Assembly: GCA_001584585.1 (NCBI GenBank)
Contig: LSYV01000062.1
Span: 359,277-423,276 of the forward strand
Reading direction: 5' to 3'
Source of the DNA: Gonium pectorale
Taxonomy: Eukaryota > Chlorophyta > Chlorophyceae > Chlamydomonadales > Volvocaceae
Length of the DNA stretch: 64,000 bases
The position numbers were made by a program, and so were the translations under genes. Below the pieces are notes generated by a model that searched no databases, was not told the DNA's origin, and saw only the letters and a list, made by a program, of their open reading frames with translations. Below are positions 35,501 to 47,100 of the stretch, in pieces; position 1 is the stretch's first letter; every line of letters starts with the position of its first letter.

Positions 35501-38500
35501 GGCGGCGAGGCGCCAGCGCCGGTGCGGTCCGCCGCCGCGCCGCCGCCAAACGCGGCGCTCGTGTCAACGTTGATCAACCACATCAGCGCGCTCGACCCGG
35601 GGCTGCGCTCGCAGATAGAGCAGATGATTGGCGAGGGCAAGATGGCGGAGGTTATGCGTCTGCTGAAGCAGCAGCAACAGCGGGCCAAGAGTGTCGAGCC
35701 TCCTGCGCCCCAGGGAAGGCAGGCTGCGGAGCAACCGCAGCAACAGCAGCTGCAGCAACAAGCGCCGCAACAGCAGCAACAGCCGCTACTGCACCATCAC
35801 CTGGCGCCGAACGGCCCGCAAGGGCCGCAGCAGCAACAGCAGCAGCAGCAGCAGTACCCGACTCCGCCGGGCGCCCCGCCGCCGCAGCTGCAGCAGCACC
35901 TGCAAGGCCTGGGCCAGCCGCACTCTGCTCCGCCCCCGCCGCATCACGCACCACCGGGCCGGACCCCCACGCCGCCGCCGTTTGGAGGCCAGCCACCCGG
36001 CACGCAGGGTGGCCAGGGGCTGCAGGGCCTCTCAGCGCCCCCGGGCCTGCCGGGGCCTCCGCCGCAGGGCCTGGGAGGGCCCCCACACCAGCACCAACCA
36101 GGCATGGGCGCGGTGCAGGGCCAGGTGGTGATGGCCCCGGACGGGCGCGTGGTCTTCCAGCCCGTTCCGCTCCAGGGGCACCAGCCGCCCGGGCCGGGGC
36201 AAGGCTTTGGGCCGGGACCTGGGCCAGGGCCGGGGCCAGCCGGGCAGCATCAGCAGCTGGGTGGTCCTTCCGGGCATCCCATGGCGCCTCCCTGGCAGCA
36301 GCAGCAACAGCAGCAACAGGGCCCAGGTCCGATGGCTGGCCAGCATGGACCCCCGCACATGGGGCCGGGCCCCGGTGGTCATGAGCCACCGCAGCACATG
36401 CAGCAGCACATGCAGCAGCAAGGCCCCGCGCCAGGGCAAATGGGCCCTGGCGGCGGCCCAGGCCAAGCCTTCATGCCCCCACTGCACCATCACATGCTGC
36501 AGCAGGGCCCCAGCCCTGGGCAGGGCATGCCGCACCAGCAGCAGGGGATGATGCTACAGCCGCCGCCGCCGCAGCAGCAGTTCTCGCCCCAACATCCACC
36601 CCAGCAGCAGCAGCCATCGCAGCAGCAAATGCGGTTCGTTGCGCTGCCGGGCGGAGGTATCGCGAGCGCGCAGGAGCAGCAACAGGGTCCTGGACCCGGG
36701 CTTGGCCCCGGGCAGGGCGGCCCCGGCTCGGGCCCTGACGTGATGATGCAGCAAATGCTGCCGGGCGACATGCAAATGGTGACCATCATAGGATTCCCCA
36801 ATGGCCCCGGCCCGGGCGGCATGGCTGGTATGATGGGACCTGGGCCCGGACCGCAGGGCCCAGGGCCACAGCCCATGGGGATGGGTGGCATGGGCCCGGG
36901 GCAACCTCCCATGCAGCAGCAGATGGGGGGCATGTCGATGGGGGGTGTAATGGGCGGCGGTATGCAGCCGGGCGGCGGCGGCGGTATGCAGCCGGGCGGC
37001 GGCGGTGGCATGCCGACGGGCATGATGATGCCCCAGGGGCCGGGCGGCCCCATGGGCATGCTGGGGCCGCAGCAAGGGCAGATCCAGCAGCAGCAGATGG
37101 GGGGCGGCCCGGGCGGCCCCATGCCTCATATGGGCATGGCGCAGGGCATGGGTGTGCCGCCACACCAGCAGCAACAGATGATGGGACAGCCCATGGGCAT
37201 GCCCGGGAGCCAGATGCCTGGAGGCCAGATGCCCGGGGGGCAGATGCTCATGGGCATGCAGCCCCAGCAGCCCCACATGGGCATGCCGCCAAACCAGCTC
37301 CAACATCAGCAGCAGATGGGGCAGGCTGGTGGCCCCGGCGGGCCGCCCCGCGCGCCGCTCTTCATGGCGGGACAGGGGCAGCCGGGCCAGCAGGGGCCTA
37401 GCGTGCTCCCCGGCGCGCCCGGCGGCGGCCCGGCGGCGCAGGGCACCAAACGGCCGCCTTCGCCCGGCCGCTCGCAAGAGCCGCCGTCCAAGGCCGCCCG
37501 GCAGGGCGAGAATGGGCCCAGCGGCTTGCCGGGCGGTCCACCGCCCTGGCAGCAGCACCCACAGCAGCAGGCGCAAGGGCAGCAGCACCAGCCGCAGGGC
37601 CAGGCGCCGCCGCCGGGCCCGCCGCCAGGGCCTCCCGAAGCCGGCGACCAGCAGGCGGTGGGGGCTGGGCGGGGAGCCGACCTCGTCGCGATCGAGAACC
37701 CGGTCACGAAGCTGAACGAGCTGGCACAGCGGAACCGCGCGACGCTGGGATTCCGAGAGCAGCGGAACGATGGCGGCGGAGGGGGGTGGACCATGGTGGT
37801 CACGTACAACGCTAAGGTGTGCAGCCGTGTGTCGCGTGTGCGCGCTGCTCTCGTGCGCTCTGCAGGGGCCAATCGGCTAGGGAGTTGGCAAAACCGGGTG
37901 GGTGGATTAGGGAGCGGCCAGGGCGTGTGTGACGCGGTGGCATTGCTGTTATTTGCTGAGGAGTGGTAGTGCCGCAGCGCCCTTTGAGCCGCGACGCCTG
38001 CGGCACATTGCGTTCCTTCTGGTATCTGCTCGCGGCCCTTACAGAACCTCCGAGGCGCCACCGTTCGCCCACTGTTTGTTTCCTCATGTGCCTCGCCTGC
38101 AGGACGTTGGCCGGGGCCACGCTGGCACCAAGAAGGAAGCCAAGCGCCTTGCCGCCATGGCGGCCCTCAAGCACTTGGGGGTCTCTCTGGCCACCGGGCC
38201 GGCGCCGTCGTCCGGGGCCCCCGGCCGGGATCAGCCCGAGGCCCAGGGTGCGGGCCGGCCCGGCGCCCGTTTCATTGGCCCCGTGCCTCCGCCCGGCGGC
38301 GTTGCAGCTGTCCAGGAGGGCGGGGCGACCGGCCAGCCGGAGAGTGTGGACGCGCAGGGTTCGGGGGTGCCGGAGGAGTCGCCCTATCCGCGGCTCTTCT
38401 CGCTGCACGAAAAGAGCCACTGCACCTTCAACATCACCCAGGATTCGGCTGATCCGCCGAGGTGAGCGCAGCTGGGACGCACATGACGGGCGCATGGGTT

Positions 38501-39398
38501 GACGGGGATGTGGAATGGCAGAGTGGGGAAGGAACACACGTCAGCATTTCGATGCTTGGGCCCGCACGCTGGCGGCAAGGGAGGGAGGTCTCACAACCCA
38601 GGAATGGAATATGCAAGCGTACCGACCCACACGCGTCGACGTGCTGGACACAGCCACTCAGCCCAACCCCGCTGTCCCTTCTCTCCGGCTTCCAACAGGC
38701 TCAGGGCAGAGCTCTCCATCCAGGGCGTGGCGCACCGCGCGGTTGGCCACGGCGCGACGGCGCGGGCCGCCCGCATGGACGCCGCCCGGCGCATGCTGGC
38801 TCTGCTGGATGGCTGCGAACCCGCCCCGGAGGGCGGTGATGCGCCGCAGCGCGCCCCCTACCACACGCACCACCAGGGCAGCAGCGGCGGCGGCGGCGGC
38901 CAGGGTGGCAGCAGCCACGACAGTGACAGCGACGGCGGAGGGGGCGGCGGCGGTAGCGGCGGCCGCAGGCGCAAGGGGCACCACCACCACGACCACCACC
39001 ACGGCCGCGCGTCGCACTCGCACCGGGCTGCGTCGCGCAGCCCCGCGAGAGACGACGAAGGCGACGACGCCGGCGACGACGACTACGGCGTGCTGGCGGC
39101 CAGCGCGTATGGAGTGCTCCGGGGAAACCGACCCGGGGTTCAGTCCCACAAGCGGGCCGCCGGCCAGGAGGCCGCCGCCAAGTACGACTTCATGCAGCTC
39201 ATCGCGGAGGAGCTGGACGAGGGCCTGGGCGGCCCCGGCCCCGGCACGGGCGGAGCTGGGGCAGGGACGGGCGCGTCGCACGGTCGTGGCGGTGCGGGCG
39301 GCGGCCGGGCGCAGGGTCAGGCTGCGCAGTCGCACGCAGCGGGCGAGGATTCTGAGGAGGAGGAGGGAGAGCTGCCGAGCGATGAGGAGGGGAGCTAG
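29587..39398 (+). CDS. CPL1: CPL1-like RNA polymerase II CTD phosphatase with dsRBDs
   Basis: Plant-type FCP/SCP phosphatase acting on the Pol II CTD. Exons: 29587-29726, 29891-29940 (these two tentative), 30005-30056, 30121-30236, 31004-31184, 31784-31978, 32206-32412, 32711-32860, 33062-33206, 33426-33698, 33926-34330, 34626 into the gap, post-gap to 37816, 38103-38461, 38699-39398; about 2,000 residues. Catalytic motif DLDETLL at residue about 155, then ILRPRPFWEEL, RFDVYVCTAAERQYALEVWR and VVLDDRLDVWE, the full acid-phosphatase set of CPL1/CPL2. A Pro/Gln/Gly/Met linker of roughly 900 residues separates this from a dsRBD (NPVTKLNELAQRNRATLGF; HAGTKKEAKRLAAMAALKHL) and a second half-dsRBD (SIQGVAHRAVGHGATARAAR). 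The tail has Gly, His and acidic runs. The start codon is uncertain; the open frame extends upstream. Confidence 0.85.
35058..35077. other. Assembly gap (20 N) inside CPL
   Basis: Short N-run of nominal size between Gln/Pro-rich coding blocks. The sequence after it (35078-35120) looks like intron ending in CGCCAG, so a donor is probably lost in the gap. Confidence 0.9.
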
Positions 39399-39951
39399 AG
39401 GGAAGCCGGGATGGAGTTGCGGGTTGGGTACTGCGTGGCAACCGAGGTGTGAACCAGGGCGGGGTTGCTGGCCTGAACTGCTGATGTATTGGGTGGCATT
39501 GAACTTAATCGCTACAAGGAAGCCCCGGGTACTGGTTAACGGCGCATGTTGGTGGGTGTCATCGCCAAGGTGATTATGCGGCAATTGCGGAAGACAGAAG
39601 TTTAGGTACTCCCGAGTTAATCCAGCTTACAATATTGGGTGTGGACATGGATACGTCGGTGCGGCAGAGCTCCGGCAAGTCGTCGGGCAACATAGGCTTT
39701 CGCTTAGCATGTCAGCGCGCAGACGGTTGATAAGCAGCCACCGACCCTTGCTGCATGAGCAACTACATCCCTTTGTTACATTCATTCGTGTTACGAGCAG
39801 GAGGAGTAGCAGGGTATGCTTTGTAGGTATGCACGCCTTCCGGGGCGTTGAGCCGTATAGGCATGGGCCATAGGGAGACGAGGTAGAGGTTATAGAACTC
39901 CGCAGGAGTGCGCGCTGCATCGCTACGAACGGTGACGGAGTACGTTCGCGC

Positions 39952-40097
39952 TGTGCAGCTTTGCAAGGTGACTGCCAGCTGTAGCGGCTAAAGTGGCACC
40001 CGAGACCGCGAGCTTGTCGTACGGTGTGCAGCTTTGCAAGGCGACTGCCAGCTGTAGCGGCTAAAGTGGCACCCGAGACCGCGAGCTTGTCGTACGG
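39952..40097 (+). repeat. 73-base tandem duplication
   Basis: Two adjacent copies beginning TGTGCAGCTTTGCAAGG at 39952 and 40025 and ending GAGCTTGTCGTACGG; they differ at one base (GGTG against GGCG). Near identity implies a recent duplication. Confidence 0.92.
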
Positions 40098-40119
40098 TGT
40101 GCCCACGATGGCCCAAGCT

Positions 40120-40124
40120 TGTAA
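40120..40124 (+). terminator. Candidate TGTAA poly(A) signal for CPL
   Basis: TGTAA about 720 bases after the CPL stop; the tandem duplication would then be inside the 3' UTR. Confidence 0.4.
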
Positions 40125-40319
40125 ACTCAAGCTCCGTGCGCATCTAAGTCCTGGCCTCCCCTGGCCGTTGTCAAGGCTGACGTGTCAGCATACGATGCTT
40201 CTTAGCAGCTTAGCCTCGACTTGGAAGCCAGCGCAGACAGGCAGTACTGCCAGCACCACCAGCCCGCATCGGGATGGGAGGATTACGTGCCTTGCCTTGT
40301 GCCAACCCGCCTGCGGTCC

Positions 40320-40385
40320 GCCCTGCTGGAAACGTCGCGCCTTCAAGTGCGTATGACCATATGGGCGGTCTCCCTCGTCGGCTCG
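40320..40385 (+). repeat. Dispersed repeat family, copy 4
   Basis: Begins GCCCTGCTGGAAACGTCG, then a degenerate core CCTTCAAGTGCGTATGACC and GGCGGTCTCCCTC, in the same order as at 5439. Confidence 0.5.
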
Positions 40386-41158
40386 TCCTCAGTAGCATTC
40401 CATGCTACTGAACACTGGACACTGGAGGCCCGGTTCAGCAGTGTGGCTGAGAGGGGATCGGAGAAGGCGGCCAGCGGCCCCGTAGGGCACGGGCTTCTCG
40501 TCACGGGAGGGCTGTCCGGTTCCTGCGCCCTTTCTCGCCTCTCATCCTGCAAGCTTTCCACTAAAAGGGTGGGACGACGACGGTGGGAGTGCAGAGCACA
40601 CTGATAGTGCCCGGCCTCACAGCTAGAGACTCATTTCTATCGAAGTAAGGAACCCCTCCGCCGGACTTTGATTTGGCACCAGTACGCATGGTTGCTCTGT
40701 CCCCCGGGTCCCCCAAATCCAGGGCGGGTGTGCAGGGACGGCCCGGCCTGGCCGAGAGAGGTGCAGAGACATGCCCATTGGTATGCGAGGAAGGAACACT
40801 TTCCTCCTGGCCGCTCTGTACGAAATTCAGCGTTTGTGCTGAGGCCCTGAATCCCGATCCACGATGTGTACGATGTGACAGACGACGAAGTCAAGGAAAC
40901 CAGGCGGGTCCGCAGGTAGCATTGACATGGCATCCTAGGCTGCGCTTCCTTTAGTTGACCGTCTGTGACCTCTGCATTGACAGATGACTTGCTACATACC
41001 TGTGACTCCGCAGAGCGCACATTGATTAGACGATAAGCTTGATTTGACAGACACATTATTATTCATAGCTGAATTGATTATTAGTAGCCGGAGTTCGCAG
41101 TAGCCGACGGAGTAACCGCAATCCCCCGCGATAACAACGCAGTGCCGTGGACCATTCA

Positions 41159-44100
41159 ATGGACGACTCAGAGGTGAGCGCCATTCCGGACGGCATCTGG
41201 GCAAGGCTAAGGTGTCAGGATCCTGGTCACACCCCGGCGCCCGGGTCGCACCCTTGCGTTTCTGCCGCCTCCTCACACCAAGAATCTGCTCAAATCCTAG
41301 ATACTTACTTACCCTCTTTGTCACACGAACAATCTGCCCATATCTTTGATGCCTACTTCCCCTCTTCCCCACTTCCCAGAAGCTCCCATTCCCATCGCTG
41401 TCGTCCATTTCCGCAGCTCCCACTCCCTACTTCCCAATTCCCGGGGTTTCCCACTTCCCGACCTCCCAATTTCCCCGAGTACCCAGATACTTCACGCCAG
41501 CAACGACTCACCCATTGCCCGTGTTCCCGTATTTCCCTCCTTCCCCACTTCCCCAATGTGCAGATCCTGCTCACACCAGCAACGCCTCCCGTCAAGTCCC
41601 TTCGAGAGCTACGCAAGACGTATATTGCGCGGGTAGGGGATGGGATGGGTGGGGCACAGGCACCGCACCCACCCCTTAATGCCGACAAGCCCGGCACATG
41701 ATGTATCAGTTTCACGGCTAAGACGGGGTCCCTGACCCTGGGGTGTTCGCAATCCCTAGCTATGCGAGCCGCGGACACGCAACCTGCGGACACGCACCGT
41801 TAGCAAACTGTGCCATTCCAACCGCATCCACACAGCCGTGATGGAACAAGGCGGTGGTTGGAGCAGCAGTGCCACCTGCCCCCGTTGAAGCCCTCCCCGC
41901 AAGCATCCTTCAGCGCAAACTGGAACCCAGCGTACGGTGCGTTCTGATTCTCGCGCCGACGAGTGCTTGTCTCTCTCCATGGGTTCCCCCGCGGCAGGCG
42001 CGGCGCAACGATGTGCTCCGGGCCGGCCGCGCCACGGCGCCCGCTGCGGCCACCGCGCGGCAGCTGGGCGCCGAGTGGGGCGTCGGCGTGGGCCTCCACT
42101 TCGAGCTGCTCAAGTGGCTGCGCTGGCTGTCGCTGTTCATGGCCATCTGTGCGGTAAGCAACTCCCCTAGCCTAGGCTCGCCCCAGGCTACGGGGTTACC
42201 TGTGCGGCTTGCGACATGGGCCAGCCAGGGTCAACGGAACCTGGTCTCCACATCCCCAGCCGGCATGCGCTCCGCGGCGCGAGTTGCATGTCATGAGCTG
42301 TGAACGTCCACACATCGCACGGTCGTACACGCGCCAACATCAGCGGCGTGCAGTTGTGGCACAGTGGTAGGGACGTCGTGACGGCCCAGGAATGTAGCGG
42401 GCACGCGTGCTTGCATTGGCCGTCTTTCCTGGTGACACCCACGCCGCCTCCCCTCCGTCCTGAACCCAAATCAATATGGCCCGCCAGATTCCTTTCCTGG
42501 TCGTCATCGGTTGCAGCGTCTTCACGGACGCCGCCCATATGGACGACCACACGTACGGAGTCAAGAAGTACCCCGCCACAAAGGTGCACTCGCTCACCTT
42601 TGCGGCGATCGTGGACGACAGGTGGGACAGAGCGCCATGGGCCTGTGCACGGCGCCCAGCTGCGCTCCGTTACGGAGCACCGACTGGCAGGTTTTACGTA
42701 AGAATAGCAAGCAGGGTCGAGAGTTTATTGCAAACTATACCTGTTAGCACTTAGTTACACGACCCGCTGCCCAGGACCAACACCAGCGCCGAGGCCGGAG
42801 CTGGGCAGAAAGCCGTCCGTCAGCTCCTCCCACTGACAACTTTGCCGGCCCTTTACTCCCCAGCGTCGACAACGGGACGCTGCAGTACATAAATACAGAG
42901 CTGGGCAGCACTTGGAAGGGGCCCATGCGCAAGAGCACCTTCCTCATCTGTGAGTGCCGACCTGACAGACTCAATCTGATAGTATTACGTCCGGGCCCCT
43001 TTGTGCCCCAGCTATCGGCCAGCGGCTGCTGCTGCACTGTTGCCATTCTTCATTGCGATGCCAAGGCTTTTGCAAGCCCTCCAGCCTTATGTCTGCCTCC
43101 TGAGCCTGTCGCCCCGCCTCTTCTGCCGTCCTGCGCCCGCCCCGTCCAGGGATCTCGCTCATCGACGCGGGCGCCCTCTTATTCTTCGTGTTGGGGCTGG
43201 CGGCCCTGTGGTACCACCTGCGGCGGTTTGCGGAAGGCCTCGACGCTGTTACGCTGGAGGCCTCCGCGTACACGGTGCTAGTGCGTGGGCTGCCAGAGGA
43301 CGCGGACGCAGCACAGGTAAGACGCGGCGGAGCGCAGGCTGATTCGCAAGTCGGCGGGCTGAGTGCGGCAAAACCACCATCTCTCGCACTCGTCGCAAAC
43401 ATGCTCCTACGGCAGCGGACAACGACACAATAGTACTGTCCTGCACCGCCAAGGAAGATGTATCTCGGGCGCACCCACCAGAACGGACCCAAACACCGAA
43501 CACACAACACAGGTTGGCGAGCACTTCAGCCGTTACGGCGAGGTGATGGACGTGGTGCTCGTCACCGACCGGCTCAGCGCCACGCTCTCCCACTGCGGCC
43601 GGGCGGCGCGGCTGCAGCAGCGGCGAGCCATGGTGCTCGACGCGTCTGTGGTCGACAACAAACGTGAGCAGGCGACCGAGTGGGGAGCGGTGGGGACGCC
43701 ACGGGCTTTGGGCAGCTGGCATGACCGGTGCTGTGGAGCAGCGGCGAGCTTATAGTTGCATAGCTGTATTGCTGGGTGCCCTGCCTGGGATTGACCCTTC
43801 TTCGTTCTTTGCTCTTTAAGGCTCCTGCAAATCGCCTTGTTTTACTTTCGAGCCTATCGGCCTGGCATCCCAGGCTCGCACCTGGGCAAGCTGCTGCCCT
43901 CCTGGCTACAGGCCGCACGCCACCGCACCCTGGACCTGGTTGTTCTCTCCCTGTCCCGCATGGCGCTGTCCAGCAGTCACCTCGCGGCCCCTGTCCCATT
44001 CCAAAGGCCTTTCCCGCCCCCGAAATGTTTGCACTCCTCCACAGACGACCACCTAGACAAACTGTCGCAGCTGGATGAGAAGTTAGCAGGCATCGCGGAG

Positions 44101-47100
44101 GACATCCGCGGGGTGGCGGAGCGGCGGCAGTGCGTGCGGGCGGCCTTCGTCACCTTCAACTCAGAGAACGAGCGCCGTGCATGTACCGCACACTGCCCCA
44201 ACAGTGAGCCCTCCCGCATGATGGGACACGCTGCGGGACCGTGTTCGCATATCACGCGCACGCAAGCAAACCCACGCCTTTCAACAAAGCCGAACCAGGA
44301 GGCCTGTCATCCGTGGAAACCTGCGTTGCCGGTGCCCGCCGCGCAGGCTGGCTTACCTCGCTGGTGCAGCCTCGCCACCAGCGCTTCCGGGAACGCCGCC
44401 GCTTTTGGGTACGCCGCGCCGCGGCACCCGAGGACTACCAGTTTGAGCACCTGGCGGCTTCGGAGTGGCAGCTGGTGGCCAGGGAGGTGAGGCACCCGGG
44501 CTCCTGGAAGCGTTGCCGCCTGGACGTGTGAGGTATGCCGGGCAGAGAGCCCCTCTTTAGTGACCCTCGGGTTCGCTTTCAGTCCGACTAAATGGCCCTT
44601 CCGACCCGCCCCCTTACCCCCATCTCGCCCTGCGCCGCAGCTGGCCGTCAACCTGGTTACGCTGCTGCTGGTGCTCGTCTGCGCTGCCGCCATCACCAAG
44701 CTCACAGACATCTCTAACCGCGAGGGCGCCACCGTCAAGTGGTTCTGGGACTACCTGCAGGCCGACGCCACTTCCGCTCTTAACATCTACGGCAGGGACA
44801 CGAACCCGTCTCTTCCACCTGCCGCCCGCCTCAGCTCCTCCGCCGCCATGCCGCCACCTCCCTCACCGGTGCCCGACGCCGAAGCCGAGAGGCTACAGGC
44901 CTTCTGCACCGCACAGCTGGCAGGCGGCTGCAGCGCGCAGATGGCCGAGCGGTTCAACGGCTCCGTGAGCCTAGCGTGGGGCGTGGCGCCCTTGTGGGCG
45001 AACGCCACCTCGCGGCTGCTGCTGGAGCGCCCGGCGCGTGCGGCTCTAAAGGCTTGTGCGCTGGGCACCACCGCGCGCGGCAGTGACGCATGCGGCCTGC
45101 AGATGTGCCTGCCGTGCTTGTGCCTGGGCATGTCGCAGGCGGTCACGGCGCCGGGCGCAGACGAGGGTGGCGTGGGCAGCGTCGCTTGGGCCAGCGAGGC
45201 GCTGACGACCTGCCCCGCGTACATCAACCAGCTGGACGTCAGGTGAGGTGCCATAGTTGTTTGCGCGGCTCGCTTGGGCGCTGCCATGGTGTTTGGGGCG
45301 ACCGTGCGCGGGGTCACATTTGCAGCCCTGGGAATGCTGCTGTGGTCTGTAGCGGGGGCGCCAGGTCAGCGGTTGCCGCAGTAGGGGCTTTCTAAGGCAG
45401 TCTTGGGGCTGCTGGCAAGCGTATGTGCACTGCCGGAGTAGTGACGCCTGTGCCCAACCGTACGCTAGGGCTGATTGTTTCCCGCCTTTCACCCCTCCCC
45501 CTCCCCATAGGACGTGGGGCGTGCGGCTGTCCATCTCGGCAGTGGTTGCCGCCCTGAACGCCGCCATCAAGTGGATCCTGCAGGGCCTGGTGCGGCACGG
45601 CGGCCGCCACTGGACGCACACGGCGCGCGAGCGCTCGTACGCGCTGCAGTGCTTCGTGGCCATGCTCGTCAATACGGTACGTGGGCGCCCGGTTGGGCGC
45701 GGACCGGCAAGGCAAGGGTCTTCGTTGGCCCGCGACGGTGCGGCACCAGGGAGGCACCTTCGGCAAGATGCCCTGAAGATCAATGTGCTGCTCTGCGGAT
45801 CCTGCGCGATCTTGGCTAGTCTGTGGTCTTCCGTGCCTTTCAGCTCCCCGCCCGCCACGTACAGGTGGTTGTGCTGCTGCTGGTGAACTGCGCGGCGCTG
45901 GGCCGGCTGGCGAGGGACAGCCAGGACGCCAGCTGGGTGCGGTACTTCGTTCGGGTGAGCGATGCGCTTGGCCCCGCAGGCGGGACCAGCCTTGGCGGAA
46001 GGGCGGCCTTGAATGGGAATGAAGGCGAGAGATCAGACAAGAGCTCCACGTGGGGAGATGACTGTATGCGGCAGGATGCGGCTGCACCAGAGGGGCTGGT
46101 GACAGTTTTCATCCGACTGCGGGCTTCTGTATGACGCACTTCGTATAAACTTATGCCACACGTTGCCGGCCCTCGCAGTACGGTTCGTACGGCGATTTCT
46201 CGGCAGATTGGTACGAGAACGTAGGCCTTTCGATCACGGTGGGTAGTGCTGGGTTGGTGAGTGGGGTCATCAGCGGTCATCCTTTCACACACATGCCCAA
46301 CACATGAGTGCACAATCCATGGAACGCAGTTCGCCTTCCGCACCTGCCCCGTACCAGACCCGGGATGAACGAATGCTCGAGTACATCCCGTGCCCCCCTT
46401 CTCTTTCCTACCTGTTTCCAGATCCTTATGCTGCTCAACCTTGTTAGTCCGCTGCTTAATATGGCCATCGACTGGGCATGGCAGCTGGCGCTGCGGTGCC
46501 GCCTGCGCTTCTGCGTAGCGTGGCCGCTGCAGGCCGACTACGACACCGCCTGGGCGCGGCCGCGGTTCACGCTGGAGCAGCGCACGGCAGGCAAGCAACA
46601 GGGATTTATTTTACGGGGACAGGGTTTGGGGCATCAGGATCAGAAGGGGATACATGACAGGGCGCGAGGAGCTGCCTGGGCAGGGTTGCTGAAGGGAGTG
46701 GGGTTCCGGAGGCAGGAGGTTCAATATGACTTGGATGCACGTCTTTGGATGCACGTCTAGCATTGGCTGGAAGTAATCTTTCCCTGGCCAAGGCAACTCC
46801 CCTTCCCGCTTCGCTCTCGCGCCCTTCACGCACAGACCTGCTCCTAAACGCTACGCTGGCCATGCTGTTCGGCACCGGCATGCCGTTGCTGTACCTGGTG
46901 TTCTTCGCCTACCTGATGGTGGCGGAGGCAGCGGACCGCTGGGCGCTCACAAAACTGACCGGCGGCGCGCCGCGCTACAGCAAGGGGCTGCTGCGGCTGG
47001 TGCTGGGTGGGTGGCGCAGGCGGCGGCGGCGCGAGGATGTTTGCGGCACGTGGTAGGGGAGACACGAAGCACGGACCACACACGCGGACAGTCAGACGAT

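Larger units (their letters stand above)
39399..41158. other. CPL 3' UTR and intergenic spacer
   Basis: No supported exon. It holds a 73-base tandem duplication (39952-40097), a TGTAA at 40120-40124 that is the best CPL poly(A) signal, and one copy of a dispersed repeat at 40320-40385. Confidence 0.55.

Noticed and set aside
36554..37588. 344-codon minus-strand ORF rich in Leu/His
   Set aside because: Antisense of the Gln/Gly/Met-rich CPL linker.
44182..44203. Donor at 44183 for exon 8 of the OSCA-like gene
   Set aside because: Phase fits, but the GTGAGC donor at 44204 is stronger and keeps the same downstream frame.
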